DNA of 64,000 bases from Anaeramoeba flamelloides. Its lineage: Eukaryota; Metamonada; Anaeramoebidae. This document shows positions 31,418-43,547 of this stretch, in pieces (the first letter of the stretch is position 1; each line of letters starts with the position of its first letter). Position numbers and translations under genes: made by a program. The stretch spans positions 9,486,001-9,550,000 of the forward strand of contig JANTQA010000032.1 in assembly GCA_027625915.1 (NCBI GenBank), given 5' to 3'. The notes beneath the pieces are model-generated. The model was not told where the DNA came from, did no database searches, and worked only from the letters and a program-made list of their open reading frames with translations.

Positions 31418-32800
31418 TTAAGGGAGTAGCCACGGTAAAGAAAAATTTTTCACTTTTTTGAAATTCTGAAGAGGATCAGAAAATAACATTTTTTACTCTG
31501 GTTGTAACTCATTGATTGTTATTATTTAAAGTACTTCCTTCATTAGATTTTTTAATTTTTTTTTTCAAAGTCTCAAAGAAATTGCCACAATAGAATGTTG
31601 AGTTGAATTGCTTAAAATAGGGTTTCGAATGTTGAATGACTTATCTTTTATCCTTATCTCAACATTCTATTGTGGCATTTAATTTTTTCCTTTTTTTATT
31701 TTTTCATCATTTTTGTGATTTTTTAATCCTAAAAACATAAAGCAATTAGAAATATTTTTTTATTAGTGGCATTTGGTATTAATGGATTTTTTTTAAAAAG
31801 AACAACAACATTACAATTGAGAGAATCACAAAAGGAAACATAAATGGGACTTAAATAGCTAGAAGATTCCAAAAAAAAAAAATAATTAAGTCAAATTATT
31901 ACTTGTTAGGATTTCAAATAGTTGGGTTTAGTGGAATTGGAGAAGTGAATATGATTATATTTTATCAAAGTTTAAACTACAAAATAGCTACAAGTTTTAT
32001 TCTAAGAATCTGAAATTATCTTCTCCCAAAAAAAAAACTAAACCCCATTCCAAAAATTTGGACACATCTAAAATCAAAAATTGGAAAACAAAAACTCAAT
32101 TTATTATATTTTTCCAAATGTAATATAAAACCATATTTAAGTAACATAGTATTAATGGTTTTTTAAGTAATCTTTTTCATCCAAATATAAGAAAACAATA
32201 AAAAAATAAAAAATCAAAACAAGTGTGTACAAAATAAGGAAACGAGCTGAAATGAAAGAGTTTGAACAAAAAATATATTGGTAGATTTGTTAAAATTACA
32301 CCAACAATGGTTGATCGATCAAATGATAAGATACCATGCACCGGTTGTATGTGGATTTTTCAATTTAAGAAACTCAACTGTAACCATCTATCAACCATCT
32401 ATAAAAAATTTCCAGATCTAACTAAACAGATTAAGTAACTTCAGAAAAAAAAAATGAAAACAAAAACAAAAAAGACAAAAAATGAAATAGTTTGTTGAAT
32501 TAAAATTAATTTCAAATTGGATGTAAATCATGTTATTGTTATTTTTCCAACTGTTTAAACTGTGTCCAAATTGATTGAATTAAGTTTATTTTAATAAAAA
32601 ATTAATAAAAAAAAAAAAAAACTATTTTATCAATATAATCTCAATTTTTTAATTGTTCAACATTTCTAAAAAAAAAATATCAAATAATTTTTTTAATAAA
32701 ATTTTTAGAGAATCTACGATCACACGCCACTAAAATAAAATGTTCTTATCTCATCTCTCTCAAATTTTTATCATGTCTTATGGTGCAGCTACTCCCTTAA
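31418..32800. mobile_element. TTAA-flanked element (family M), with nested B
   Basis: TTAA plus GGGAGTAGCCACGG at the left and GTGCAGCTACTCCC plus TTAA at the right form inverted ends with a TTAA duplication, the target-site habit of piggyBac-type transposons. Length is 1383 bp, about 550 of it a family B insertion (32038-32590). No transposase was seen. Near the left end a 20 bp perfect inverted repeat (TGCCACAATAGAATGTTGAG at 31583 and its mirror at 31658-31677) can form a strong hairpin. The piggyBac assignment rests on TTAA alone. Confidence 0.6.
32038..32590 (-). mobile_element. Family B element, copy 5
   Basis: The left end CCCCATTCCAAAAATTTGGA and the right end, whose complement reads CAATTTGGACACAGTTTAAA, pair as Tc1-like termini. 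The GTTGATCGATCAAATG core is near 32300. It is inverted relative to copies 1-3 and non-coding. Confidence 0.65.
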
Positions 32801-33208
32801 ATTCCTTTAATTTACGATTCTTGCTTTACGGAATAAAATCAACCTAGAATCAATACAATAGTACAAAACAATAAAATACCGAGAGCACAAATTTCATGCT
32901 ACTTGTTTGAGAAATTTGTTAGTGACCTTAAGAAAAATGAAGTGTAAATAAAGTCCCACTTATATTTCAAATACCAGTGCACCGACTTTGACACAAACAA
33001 TCTTCTGATCAAATGGTGATATTTAACGAATTTCTTCCCAAATCAAAAAGAAAATAACAAATCAAAAATTAAAAAGAAAAAAGAAAAAATTACACTAAAA
33101 TCTCGTTTACAATTTTTAATCAAAAAAGAATGATGATTGAAATGAAAAAGAAAAGATGTTCTTTACCAAAAAGAATTCTTCACTTCAATAAGGATATACA
33201 GTTGTTGT

Positions 33209-33757
33209 TTAGTGGAGCCTTTTTAAAAAATTATTTTTTTTTACTGGTGATTTTTTTTTGTTGACATTTTTCGAAGATGATAAGGTTTTACTTGCACTGT
33301 TCTTTTCTTTTTGGTTTTGATTTCCTTTTTTTTTGTTTTTGTTTTTGTTTTTGTTTTCTATTTCTGTTTCTGTTTCTGTTTCTTTTTCTTTTTCTTTTTC
33401 TTTTTCTTTTTCTTTTTCTTTCTCAAATTTTCTTTTTCTGCATTTCGAAAGTAAAAGCGCAATTTCTTCATTTGAAAGTTTTTCAGACTGGAGAACATTG
33501 TCAATATTTGAAATCATTTGTGAGATTTTTTGTAACTTTGGTGAAGAGATCAAATCGCGAACTACATAGGGATCCCTACATAATGGACATAGCTTGCTGA
33601 ATCTTGCAGATCGGCGAATACATTCACGGCAAAAGATATGGGAACAGGGTAGCATCTTCGGATCCTGCAAGGGATCAAAACATAAAGGACATTCATATAA
33701 TTTTTTTAACGAGTTTATGTAAACAAGAAAGGAGTCTGTTCTTTTTAAATTGGTCAT
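33209..33757 (-). CDS. RING-finger (C3HC4) protein, probable E3 ubiquitin ligase
   Basis: This is a single-exon frame of 182 residues. The RING domain spans residues 23-60: Cys23, Cys26, Cys38, His40, Cys43, Cys46, Cys57 and Cys60, with spacing fully consistent with a zinc-binding C3HC4 RING. After it, RDPYVVRDLISSPKLQKISQ resembles the segment following the RING in BRCA1/BARD1- and RAD18-like proteins, so a nuclear DNA-damage ligase is possible; this is inference. A Cys/Arg/Lys stretch then leads into EKEKEK, TETETE and NKNKNK runs (about residues 113-150) and a Lys/Ser-rich basic tail, suggesting nuclear location. No upstream exon is needed: the ATG at 33757 is just before the first helix. 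No BRCT or SAP domain is visible in frame. Confidence 0.8.
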   Translation of the reverse strand: MTNLKRTDSFLVYINSLKKLYECPLCFDPLQDPKMLPCSHIFCRECIRRSARFSKLCPLCRDPYVVRDLISSPKLQKISQMISNIDNVLQSEKLSNEEIALLLSKCRKRKFEKEKEKEKEKEKEKETETETEIENKNKNKNKKKGNQNQKEKNSASKTLSSSKNVNKKKSPVKKNNFLKRLH

Positions 33758-36285
33758 TTAGTGTGAAAATTGAAAAATAAAACAAAACTTTAATTTGAAA
33801 AAAAATGATATTTTTAGTTTGTCAATACTTTTATAGAGTTGTGAAAAAATTGAAAAACCAAACATGTACTATTTTTCGAATACATTTAAAACCATTTCCA
33901 TAAATGCCAGACTTTTGATTAGGAAGCCAAAAGAAAAGAATCTTCTTTTATAAAATAAACAAAAGAAAATAACAAAAAAATTAACATAAACCAACTTCTT
34001 AATCTTCACTCCGGAATCGAATTAAAACATTTAAGAGTCTAATATTTTATCAAAATAAAATGAAATGGTATAAAGATCCTTAAAAAAAATTTTTTTTTTT
34101 GTGATTTCCATTATGGTGAAAGAAAGGGAAAAGTTGGACTCATTTTAACAATTTATTAATTGAGTGTCTTTTTTAAAATCCAAAACCCACACCTTTCTAA
34201 TATAAAACGAAAAACAGTTCCTATTATTGTTTTTTAACAATTCAAATAAATTCTAGAAAATTATTGAACATATTTTTACCTTTTATGTTGGAAAGTATTG
34301 GTTTTGAAAAAAAATAAATTTTATTAAATTTTTAATATAGTTCACATTTAGGTTCTTCTATAAAAACCTGCAAATAATTCTTTTTTTGATTCCATGGAAT
34401 CAAATGATTCATTTTTATTTCAAAGATATGTTTCAATTCATTTCTTCTTTAGTTTTGGTTTCTCATAGAATCCCATCCTTCTCAAAATTTAATAATTAAT
34501 ACTTTTAATTTTTTTAATTATTAAAAAGAATTTTATATTTCTAAAAAACCATTAAATATATGAGGTTTTTCTTCTTAAAATTTTAGTTTGAATCATTCCT
34601 TCTTCAATCCTTTTATTTTTTAAGTATTTATTCCTGGAAAGAAAATTATTTTACTATGAAATTGAATTAAAAAGAATCTTTTATTTTTTAATCGAGTTTT
34701 GGATACCAAATAAAAAACTCGGTTTTTTTATTCTGCAGGATAAGAAGAAAATATTATCGGATTCCTTTGAAAATTAATTCTTATTTATTTATTGTGAGAA
34801 AGGAGTAATCGAAGAAAATTTACTAAATAATAAAGAGAAAAAGAAAAATAAAAATTAATTCTTATTTGAGGGACTTTAACAAGTATAAAATGTTGATAAA
34901 AAACCATTCTCAGGTAATCATTTGAATATTAAGATCCCAAATTTTTAATTTTGTGATTCCAAAAATTAAAACATATAATCATTTTGGTGACTCAGATTAT
35001 AAATAGTCCAATTCAAATCTCAGCTTATAAAAGTAATGGTGATACAGGTGATTAAATAAATATTTATTTTGACAAAAACTTTTTGAGTGGGTTTGGACTA
35101 TATTTAATCCGATTTTTAATTTATTTTTCAATTTCAATATACGGTAAAAATTTTGATTATGCTATTAAATTTACTAGAAGATTTTTTTAGTTTACTTGTC
35201 CTTTATAGATCTAAATTTTATTGAAAAATATTTGTAAAGCCATTTTCAGAAATGTTTTATTGTTTTTAAAAGTTTGATCCTTTTTTTTATAACTCTTTCA
35301 AAAGGAATTTATTTTTTAAAAACTTGATATTTGATTTTAGTATACTTTCAAGATAATTGGAATGTTAACAATAAAAATGTATGATCTATCAGCTAAATAA
35401 ATTATTAATTAAATGGGTTTCATTATAAAACCATTCATATTCACCCATTTCAAAAAGATTACAGAAATTCTATTTTCAAGAGATCTCTAATAATTCATTT
35501 TTTAAATTCTTTTAACTTCACTGAAAATGAAATCTTGACAAGTATGTTATTTAACCAAAATTTTATGATTTTTATACGATAATTTTATTAATTTTTTTTT
35601 TGAGATATAGAACATAATCATTTTTTTTAATATGGTCAAATTTCTGTTTTTATATTTCTAATTTTTGTATCATTTTAATTCTTCTTTTTCATTTTTCATA
35701 ATTTTTTTAGAAATAATTTTTTTTTTCTTATTTTTTTTCAACAAAGATAAAGTAGAAAAAAAAAAATCTCTGAAAATACAAATAATCATGAAGAAAATTG
35801 AGTTTATGAAAGGTTTTTTAAAATGAATTTAATTCTTCACAAAAAATCTTGTTGTTTAACTTTTTTTCAGTGAAAACTTCAGTTATAAAAAATCGATAAT
35901 GTTCTTTTCAAAAATTGTGATTTAAATATTTTTTAGTTTTTAATTTTATTTTTTTTTGGATTTTTAGAAGATTAGATTTTTATATATTTAGAACGAATTA
36001 AAAAAGGAATTACTCATCGGAATTAATTAATCTGTTATTTTTAAATATAAAATGAATCTAGATATTCTTTTCCATTTTTTTATTTCTCTTTAGTCACTAT
36101 TTTTTAAATATATTTTACTTTTGTGGGGAAATATTGTCAAATGGAAAAAATTTGTAAAGAGAATCCAGGAGTTAATTCTTTAATTGTTATCATAAAATTA
36201 AATTTTTTTTTTTTGTGACTTTTTACTTTTTCCAAATTCCAATTTTTAATTAGTTTATTTTTCTCCTATTCATTTTCCTCTTTTT
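33758..36285. other. Gene-free stretch with a small inverted repeat
   Basis: GATTATAAATAGTCCAATTC (34997) is mirrored by GGTTTGGACTATATTTAATC at about 35090-35110, a probable MITE remnant of about 115 bp. The remainder is AT-rich without coding frames. Confidence 0.45.
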
Positions 36286-36289
36286 GTTT

Positions 36290-36600
36290 TTTTTTCAAGT
36301 ATTTAGGGTGGGTAAAAGTCAGAAACAATCATTTTAATAATTGATAAACTTGTTCGTGATTAGATCTTTATCAAAATGAACTTTATTAGATCTTGAACAA
36401 ATTGAACTGGACTTATGCAACTGTGGAGAAGCAAACTGAAGTAATTTGAAACCTAACTTCGCCAAACTGAATCTTTCTTTTTGTAGAATCTGTGGGGTTA
36501 GTTACTTGGGCTGTTTCAATGCTGCTCTCGTCTTTATTTGTACTGGGATTTTGCAACAACATGATTTTGGAAACTTGTAACAAAAATAAAAATAAACATA
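36290..36600 (-). repeat. Family L repeat, copy 1, with 49-residue ORF
   Basis: It aligns with 58990-59290 over about 300 bp (TTGCAAAATCCCAGT, TTACTTCAGT, CATAAGTCCAGTTCAATT, AAGATCT). Here the minus strand keeps an open frame from ATG 36562 to TAA 36413, with TQ-rich start and KRKIQFGEVRFQ, while the other copy is broken. It may be a short gene, a first exon or a repeat-borne ORF. It sits about 260 bp downstream of the SAM synthetase stop, which could place it in that gene's 3' flank. Confidence 0.45.
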
Positions 36601-36873
36601 AAAAAACCAAAGAAAAATCAATTGAAAAACTTTTCTAATATATCGAATGAAACATCAATATAAAGATCTATAATATAAAATTTTATTTTTTAAAAAAACA
36701 ATTCGAAAGAAAAAAAGAATAAATCAAAATAAATAAATCTTTTTAAGTCATGAAATGATAAAAATCTATTAATATTAAATCTACACCAATTATTTGAGAG
36801 AGGTTTTAGGGTGTTGAAGAATTAATTTATACAAAATTATTGATCGATCAATCAAAAAGCTTGAATAATTTTT

Positions 36874-38514
36874 TTAATTCTTAACTTTGATCATTTCTTT
36901 CTTTTCATCGATTTTGTTAATTTTTTTGGTTTCTTTGATTTCTTTGATTTCTTCAATATTCAAATCTAATTTTTTAGGTGTTTCCCAAGTAAAATCAGGG
37001 TCGTTTCTGCCAAAGTGGCAATAGCAAGAGGTTTTTTTATAAATTGGTCTCTTAAGATCCAATTGGGAAATGATTCCGTATGGTGTCAAATCGAAATTCT
37101 TTTTAATGATTTGGAGAATTTCTTTGTCACTTTTGATTCCTGTGCCATATGTGTCGACATGGATCGAGATTGGCTGAATCATACCGATACCGTATGAAAC
37201 CTGGACGAGGCAACGTTGGCATAACCCTGCGGCAACTAAGGATTTGGCAACCCATCTTGTTGCATATGATCCTGATCGATCGACCTTGGAACAATCTTTC
37301 CCACTGAAGCATCCACCACCGTGAGATCCAAAGCCACCATAGGTGTCAACAATGATTTTTCTTCCTGTCAAACCTGCGTCTCCCATTGGTCCGCCTGTGA
37401 CAAATTTTCCAGATGGGTTGAGGCAATATTTGGTGTTTTCGTCGACAAATTCCTTTGGGAGAATTGGTTCGATGACGTATTTCATCAATCCTTCTTCAAT
37501 AGTTTCCTTGTCGGCAGTTTCCAAATGTTGTGTCGAAATTAAAACAGTGTGAATTCTTAATGGGGTTAAGTGACCGTTTTTGTCTTTGTTATACTCAACA
37601 GTGACTTGTGTTTTTCCGTCAGGAAGAACCCATGGTAAAATTTTTTCAACGCGGACTTTTTCTAATTGTTGTGCAAGCTTATTTGCAAGTACATGTGTTA
37701 GTGGCATCATTTCTTCAGTTTCGTTGGTTGCATATCCAAACATGATTCCCTTTTTGAAATAAGAATTGAAATTTTTGTTGCATTAAAAAAAAAAAAAAAA
37801 AAAAAAAACAATTAAAACAGAAGAAATTTTTAGCAACTAACCACAAAAAAAAAACAAAAAAAAGCAAATTGTTGTTTTGAGTTTTCTTTTGCTTTGATCA
37901 AAGATCACAAAAGCAAAAGAAAAAACAAACAAGAATAAAAATTGTAAAAGAAAGGTTTCTTACTTGATCACCAGCCCCGATATTTTTTTCATCTTTTTTT
38001 AAATGGACTGCTTTAGCAATTTCCAATGATTGTTGTTCAACTGCAACAAGAACGTTACATGTCTTGTAATCAAATCCTTTGATCGAGTTATCATAGCCAA
38101 TATCCTTGACAGCCTTTCGAACGACTTTTTGATAATCGACAATGGCCTTTGAAGTAATTTCTCCAAGGATTAATACAAGTCCTGTTTTGGTGGCTGTTTC
38201 ACAGGCAACTTTGGAATTTGGATCTTGCTCTAAACAGGCATCTAAAATTGAATCAGAGACATAGTCACATAATTTGTCAGGGTGTCTATTTAGATTAATT
38301 AGTTTGTTAGTTTTTTTTTGAATTTTTGTTTTGGTGGGGAAGACATTTTTGGAAAAGAAGTTGTAAAAAAAAAGTTAATTTATTGCATTCAGCTTTAGGA
38401 ATAAATGGGAATGATGAAAAAAAAAAACAAGGTTTATTTGAAAAGAAAACAAAATACAAACCCTCTACAGACAGATTCACTTGTAAATAAAAAGGTATTA
38501 TTTTCGTTTGTCAT
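36874..38514 (-). CDS. MAT: S-adenosylmethionine synthetase, three exons
   Basis: Exons are 38514-38462, 38285-37964 and 37749-36874, with GT/AG borders and phases 2 and 0, giving 416 residues. The enzyme makes S-adenosylmethionine from ATP and methionine in the cytosol. Visible signatures are [16 protein letters not shown] (about 10-25, including the ATP-site GHPDK), GAGDQGIMFGYA (121-132) and the glycine-rich [20 protein letters not shown], where most homologues have GGGAFSGKDPTKVDRS. The lysines and aspartate needed in these loops are kept. The family is normally 380-400 residues; here a Lys/Glu/Ile-rich tail of about 30 residues is added at the C-terminus. The short first exon (17 codons) is fixed by FTSES. 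Introns are 176 and 214 bp. Probably intact and expressed. Confidence 0.95.
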
Positions 38515-39339
38515 TGCAATTAAATACAAAAAAAAAAAAAAGTTTTTTTTGATTAAGTTTCAAAATTTTCAATAAGAGAATAAGGAAAAAAGAAATGATA
38601 ATTTCATTAAAAAAGATTCCTTTTAAGTGTAACGCTTAAAGTATGAGATTTCAATTCAATGGATGATAAGTATTCCAATTTTTGGAATTAAAACTCAATC
38701 TGAAAAGAAAATTTTTTAATTACGTAATTAAACAAAAATTTTTTTTTTTTTATGCCGATGTGTTCATGCTGTTTGTTCCTTTTGATGAACTGTTTTGTGA
38801 TACTTTTTTGTGTGTTCGATAGAAAAGGGTTTTTAAAGACTATTTGTGTGAAGAACGTTTTTTTTGGTGTTCGATCGAATGTGCAGTTTTTTTTTCGTAG
38901 GTCTTTTCTTTTTTATTATAAAAGAATTTTTCAATGAAAAAACTAAAAAATGACAAATATTTTCAAGTGAAATTTTTGTTTTTTTGGATTTAATTCTTAG
39001 AATAAAGTCCGTTATTTGTTGGTAACCAAGAAATAAATGTTATTAATTTATAAATCAATTAAATAAAATTGAAAAGTTTTTAAGGGTTATCAATCATATA
39101 ATTTCAAATCCAATTTTCTTAGAACAATCCAAAACGGGAAAGAAAGTTACCTATTCAGACTATTTGGGGTTTTCCAAAAACAATTAAAATGAAAATTTCA
39201 AATTCTTATGTGAATTTTATATGGGAAAAACTATTTACTTCCATTTACATATTTTTCTTTCTCAAATTGAGTTTTCAAAGTAATATATTGTAATGTGTGA
39301 TCTCTATTTACATTATTGGTAATGTTTTTGGTGATTATA
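38515..39339. other. Upstream of SAM synthetase; no other gene seen
   Basis: This probably holds the SAM synthetase promoter. A plus-strand 61-residue frame at 38752-38937 is Phe/Cys-rich with no domain and is not taken as a gene. Confidence 0.4.
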
Positions 39340-39814
39340 CATTGGTATAAATAACCCGTATTGACAACCTTTAACCCATTACTAAAATTTAACTCAGGTT
39401 TTTTTTTCATACTTGGGTATTGGGAGACCAAAAACCACTTATAGATTCTTGGTTCAGATCTAAATTGACTTTAGAGGTTAGATCTTCCATTAACCTAAAT
39501 GGCCTAATTATATTAAATGCTTTTGTTTCAAAAATTTCATCATATTTTCAAAATTTGTGGGATTAAATGATTTTTTTATAAAAATTCAAAAAATGAAATT
39601 TTGCTCATTTTTTTGTCAAAAAATTACATTTTAATCTTTCCATATCTTCATAATTCTTTTTTAAATTTTATTTAAAGAACCCAATTTCTTGTTTATATAC
39701 TGTTTCCAACCCATTGATTTGTTTCTTTTATTTCTACAGCCAGCCAATATTTTTTGCATAAGTTACATTTTAGTAATGGGTTAAAATAAAAAACACGGGT
39801 TAGTTACACCACTG
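39340..39814. mobile_element. Family N MITE with TA target duplication
   Basis: The left end CATTGGTATAAATAACCCGT and the right-end complement CAGTGGTGTAACTAACCCGT pair. The inner TTTAACCCATTACTAAAAT pair is nearly perfect (39370 and mirror at about 39768-39786). TA flanks both ends (39338-39339 and 39815-39816). Length is 475 bp; the interior is non-coding. The terminal sequence type is common among Tc1/mariner-derived MITEs. Confidence 0.75.
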
Positions 39815-40150
39815 TAATTATAACTATATTTGGTGTACTAAGGATTCTCAAAGAAACTCAGATTACAGCTTTTTTGAAAAACTATTAGAAGTTGGGATTT
39901 GATCCAATTCGAATTTCAAATACCAGTAATAACCCTATTGTTCAAATAACCCATTATATATTGCTAAACCCATATCTTGAATAATATACTGTGTGAAAAT
40001 TTTCACAAAATCTTACACATTTTAGATATTCAAAGAAACTGAATAGAAAAATTGTAAAAAAGATACTATTTATTGTTAAAAAAACTAAAACTATTTATTT
40101 ATGAAATTTCAAGTAAATAATTTTATATAGTGAGAGATAAGTCGGATATT

Positions 40151-40346
40151 ATAATAAATTCCATTTTAAGATACAAACTTACAACAAAATTTAAGACAAA
40201 AAAACCCTCAAATTAAAACCCATGTTCTAGATTTTTTTTTAATACAAATGATTTTAATAGAATCCAAAAATGTATCTTAATTTGGAATTTTTCTTAGGCA
40301 CTAATTTTCTCTTACAGCTTGTACATTATTAGTGGAGCTGACTGTG
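40151..40346. mobile_element. Family D palindromic MITE, degenerate copy
   Basis: AATTCCATTTTAAGATACAA near 40157 and AGTGGAGCTGACTG at the right end match the family D termini, and AAAATTTAAGACAAAAAAAC matches its arm. The left tip is decayed. Confidence 0.6.
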
Positions 40347-41019
40347 TAATTGTTAAAAAGTTGAAGATAGTACCATCTTTGGAGTATAAAGATTTTGAGA
40401 ATTCGTTGTATTACCCTGCGCTTTCATGTAAAAATTTTTTCAAAAAAAAATCAAATATTTGCTAATTTTTCACGTTTTAAAAACTCCACTTATAATAAAC
40501 ACGATTGGTTAATAATAAATATTGGGCCAATAATTATTTTTCAAGATATTTGACAATTTAAGAGAAAATCCACTTTTTCAAGTAACATTTTTTTTCAAAT
40601 TTAATAGAAAAATGTTTGAATTGTTTTTTTTAAAGTTAATTATTTAGAATCATATATTTATAAAACATTTTAAATTTAATGAATATCTTTCAAATAGATA
40701 ATATTTATTTTCAAATAAATTAAAAAAAAATATTCATTCATCTTTCTTAAAATTGTATAATATAAAAAAGTGAAATTTGAAATGTTTAATTTTGATAAAG
40801 AAGCCTAAAATATATTTGCCTCCATTTTAGAATTACGGACTTTGGTGTTTTGTTTTTATTCTTGTTAGCTGATTATTTTGGAAAGTTGAATGAAAATTTT
40901 ATTCCTTTTATTTCTCAATTAACAGTAATTAATTATTTTAACAATTAAAGAATTATTTATTGATATAAATTAGAAAAAATAATTTTTTTTTTTTCAATTT
41001 TTCCGAAAGGTTTTTTTTT

Positions 41020-41440
41020 AAATTCAGAATAAAAATAAAAAACCTCAAAAAAAGCTAGAACACCTTCAAACCATAAATAAAATCTCAAATAAACCTTCTT
41101 TTTGTTTTCCAAGATTTAAAAGAATTGAGTAAAAAAAATTGTTTTACCAATTCTTTCAAGTTATGAAAAGGCTTAATGTTGTTTTCATGGGTTTTTTCCC
41201 TTTTATTTGATTAGAAATTCAATAGATCTTCAAAACAAAAACAATAATTAAAAAATTTCCAATTGTTGCTCTTTTTTCAAGGTTTTTTTTGTTTTATTTG
41301 TTAAATTTACCAAATTTTCAAATATCAAATATAATACACCTTAAGTTTTTCAGCATTCAAAAGAAAAGAATAAAATATTTTGAATTTATTCAATTCTTTT
41401 GAATCTAGGAAAAGTTAGCCACTACACGACACTTGAAGGC
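41020..41440. repeat. Family C hairpin repeat, partial copy
   Basis: It contains the CAAGATTTAAAAGAATTGAG hairpin arm near 41110, the TTCTTTCAAGTTATGAAAAG partner arm, a second module near 41355-41410, and the GGCACTCTGTAGAGT end near 41434. Boundaries are approximate. Confidence 0.5.
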
Positions 41441-41563
41441 ACTCTGTAGAGTAGATGATTTTTAATTATGATATTTATTTATATCAATTTAACAATATTT
41501 TTGGTGTAGTATCGTCTAGTGCTCTTAAGTAGATAACTTTAGCACAATTTTAATAATAAATTA

Positions 41564-41758
41564 CAGTCAGTTCCGCTTTTAAGGCACAAACTTTCAACGA
41601 AATTTAAGGCACAAAAAAAATCTCAAATTAAGGCGCATAATTTGGAATTTATTTTTACAACTTGTTTTACTAGAATCTGAATTTTGTGGCTTAATTTGAG
41701 ATTTTTATTGTGCCTTAAATTTCATTGAAAGTTTGTGCTTTAAAAGTGGAACTAACTG
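41564..41758. mobile_element. Family D palindromic MITE, best copy
   Basis: This 195 bp element is close to one continuous palindrome. CAGTCAGTTCCGCTTTTAAG, then GCACAAACTTTCAACGAAAT, then TTAAGGCACAA are mirrored at the other end. TA flanks both sides (41562-41563 and 41759-41760). The terminal CAGTCAGTTCC is Tc1/mariner-like. No coding capacity. Confidence 0.85.
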
Positions 41759-42688
41759 TATAATCTATAAATATACCCTATTCTTTTATTTTAAGAATAA
41801 AATTGGTATTATTTATGATAAATACTATTATTGATTTATTTTGAAATTCTGTTATTTTCGAGTTCAATTTCTAATTCTTTTAAGTTACTGTATTTCCAAT
41901 TAATATTTTAAAATTATTTTTTACTTAAAAGAGAATATTTATGAGTTTACCAAAACTCAGGGGTTTTAATTTTTGAATTAAGATTAAATCTTTTTTTAAA
42001 TATTATTATTTTGTCACAATAATTTTTTGCTTCTGTTATATATATATATATATATATTATGGAAATGTGTGTGTGTGTTTTAGAAAAATTTATTTAACAG
42101 TTTAATTAACCAATTTATCTTCTTTATAATATTTTTTTTCAGATCAAATATCACTAAACCATATTAATAATGAACTCTCTAAAACAGTTTTCAATAATTA
42201 ATTTTCCAACATCTTTGAAAAATATTTTGTTATAAGTATTAAAGTTTTGAAATTCATTTTAAAATTTTCAACTTATTTTTAAATAAGTTTGTTAATGTAT
42301 TAAAATATCAAGAATAAAATTTCATATCGAATTAAAGTTGTTTTGCTTTGATAAAAAAAAAACTAATTATTAGACTAATTCTTAAATGACTCTGAAAAAT
42401 GTAAATTGTAAATTTATTTCTATAATTGATACTTCCATCATTAGTATCAAATCATGACAAATATTTGAACATATAAAACTATTATATTATTTTTTTCTAA
42501 GAAAAAAGGAGTGATAAATACAAATACACAAAGGCAATAAAGTGTTTCTTGTTGATAAAAACAAAAATCTTTTTTTTTTTTTTTTTTTTTTGAATATCGG
42601 AAAGTGGAAATGATCTTTAAATTACATTTTTTTCTCAAAATTATTTTAAATTGGGTAATTTATTAGTATTTATTAAAATATTTGTAAG

Positions 42689-42689
<1 letters not shown>

Positions 42690-42742
<53 letters not shown>
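42690..42742. repeat. (TA)n microsatellite at a transposon edge
   Basis: A run of about 26 TA units runs directly into the left terminus of family B copy 6. Confidence 0.9.
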
Positions 42743-42748
<6 letters not shown>

Positions 42749-43279
42749 AATTCAAAATTTTTAACACACCAAAATTCGATTTGTGAAAAAGTTGAAAACT
42801 TATTTAATCAATTAAAGAAGATTTACGAAATTAGAACCATTCACTAATTGAAATTTTAACACTTTTTTATATTTTACAATATCACAAAACAATAAATAAA
42901 TAATAATCAATACCAATAAATCATGGGTGTGTTAAAAAATTTGGTGAGAGCAAAACAAAAAATACATTATTAAATTTGTTTAAATTCTATTAGGAATATT
43001 GATCGATCAAAGATGTGATACTATCAATTAATTTTATTTGAGTTCTTCTATTTTGAACAACTCAACTTAAACATAATATTAATCGTTCGAAAAAAAAATA
43101 TCGATCCAATGAAACAAGTTACATAATTCAAAAAATGAAATGAAAACAAAAACTAAAAGATGAAAAAATGATTTTCATATTTTACAAAAATAAAAATTAT
43201 CCCCAATTTCAATGAAATTGTATTATTGTGATTGTTTGGTACGTTTTAGCTGTGAGGAAAATTTTGAATTTTAGTTTAT
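42743..43279 (-). mobile_element. Family B element, copy 6 (near full length)
   Basis: The left end AAACCCCAATTCAAAATTTT with AACACACC, and the right end GCTGTGAGGAAAATTTTGAA, align in reverse with 9313-9846. The core TATTGATCGATCAAAGATG is near 43001. Length is about 537 bp; no ORF. Confidence 0.7.
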
Positions 43280-43356
43280 ACTGGAAGAATTTTTTCTCAA
43301 TTGAATTTTTTTTTTTATTATATTACAACATCTAAAAAAGTGAAACTTATTATTTT

Positions 43357-43547
43357 GGGGCAGTCAAACCCCCTTTAAAAGTGCAAATTTAGAGCTCAAC
43401 TCAATGTACAAAGATACTTCAACTATAAGAATTTTTTTTTTTTATATCATTTATTTGACAATTATCCAGATTTTGTGCTTTAATTTGATTATTTTTTTGT
43501 GATTTAATTTTTATTCAAAATGATTGAACTAAAGTGGAACTGAATGC
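43357..43547. mobile_element. Family D palindromic MITE, diverged copy
   Basis: CAGTCAAACCCCCTTTAAAA at the left and TAAAGTGGAACTGAATGCA at the right resemble family D ends, and TTTGTGCTTTAATTTGATTA is the arm sequence. Only one side is well kept. Confidence 0.5.

Noticed and set aside
33277-33600. Plus-strand Phe/Leu-rich ORFs over the RING gene
   Set aside because: They are antisense shadows of the EK-rich tail of the RING protein.
37015-37762. Plus-strand ORFs over SAM synthetase exon 3
   Set aside because: Shadows of a confidently identified gene.
38752-38937. Cys/Phe-rich ORF upstream of SAM synthetase
   Set aside because: No start context or homologous motif; lies in the expected promoter region of the minus-strand gene.
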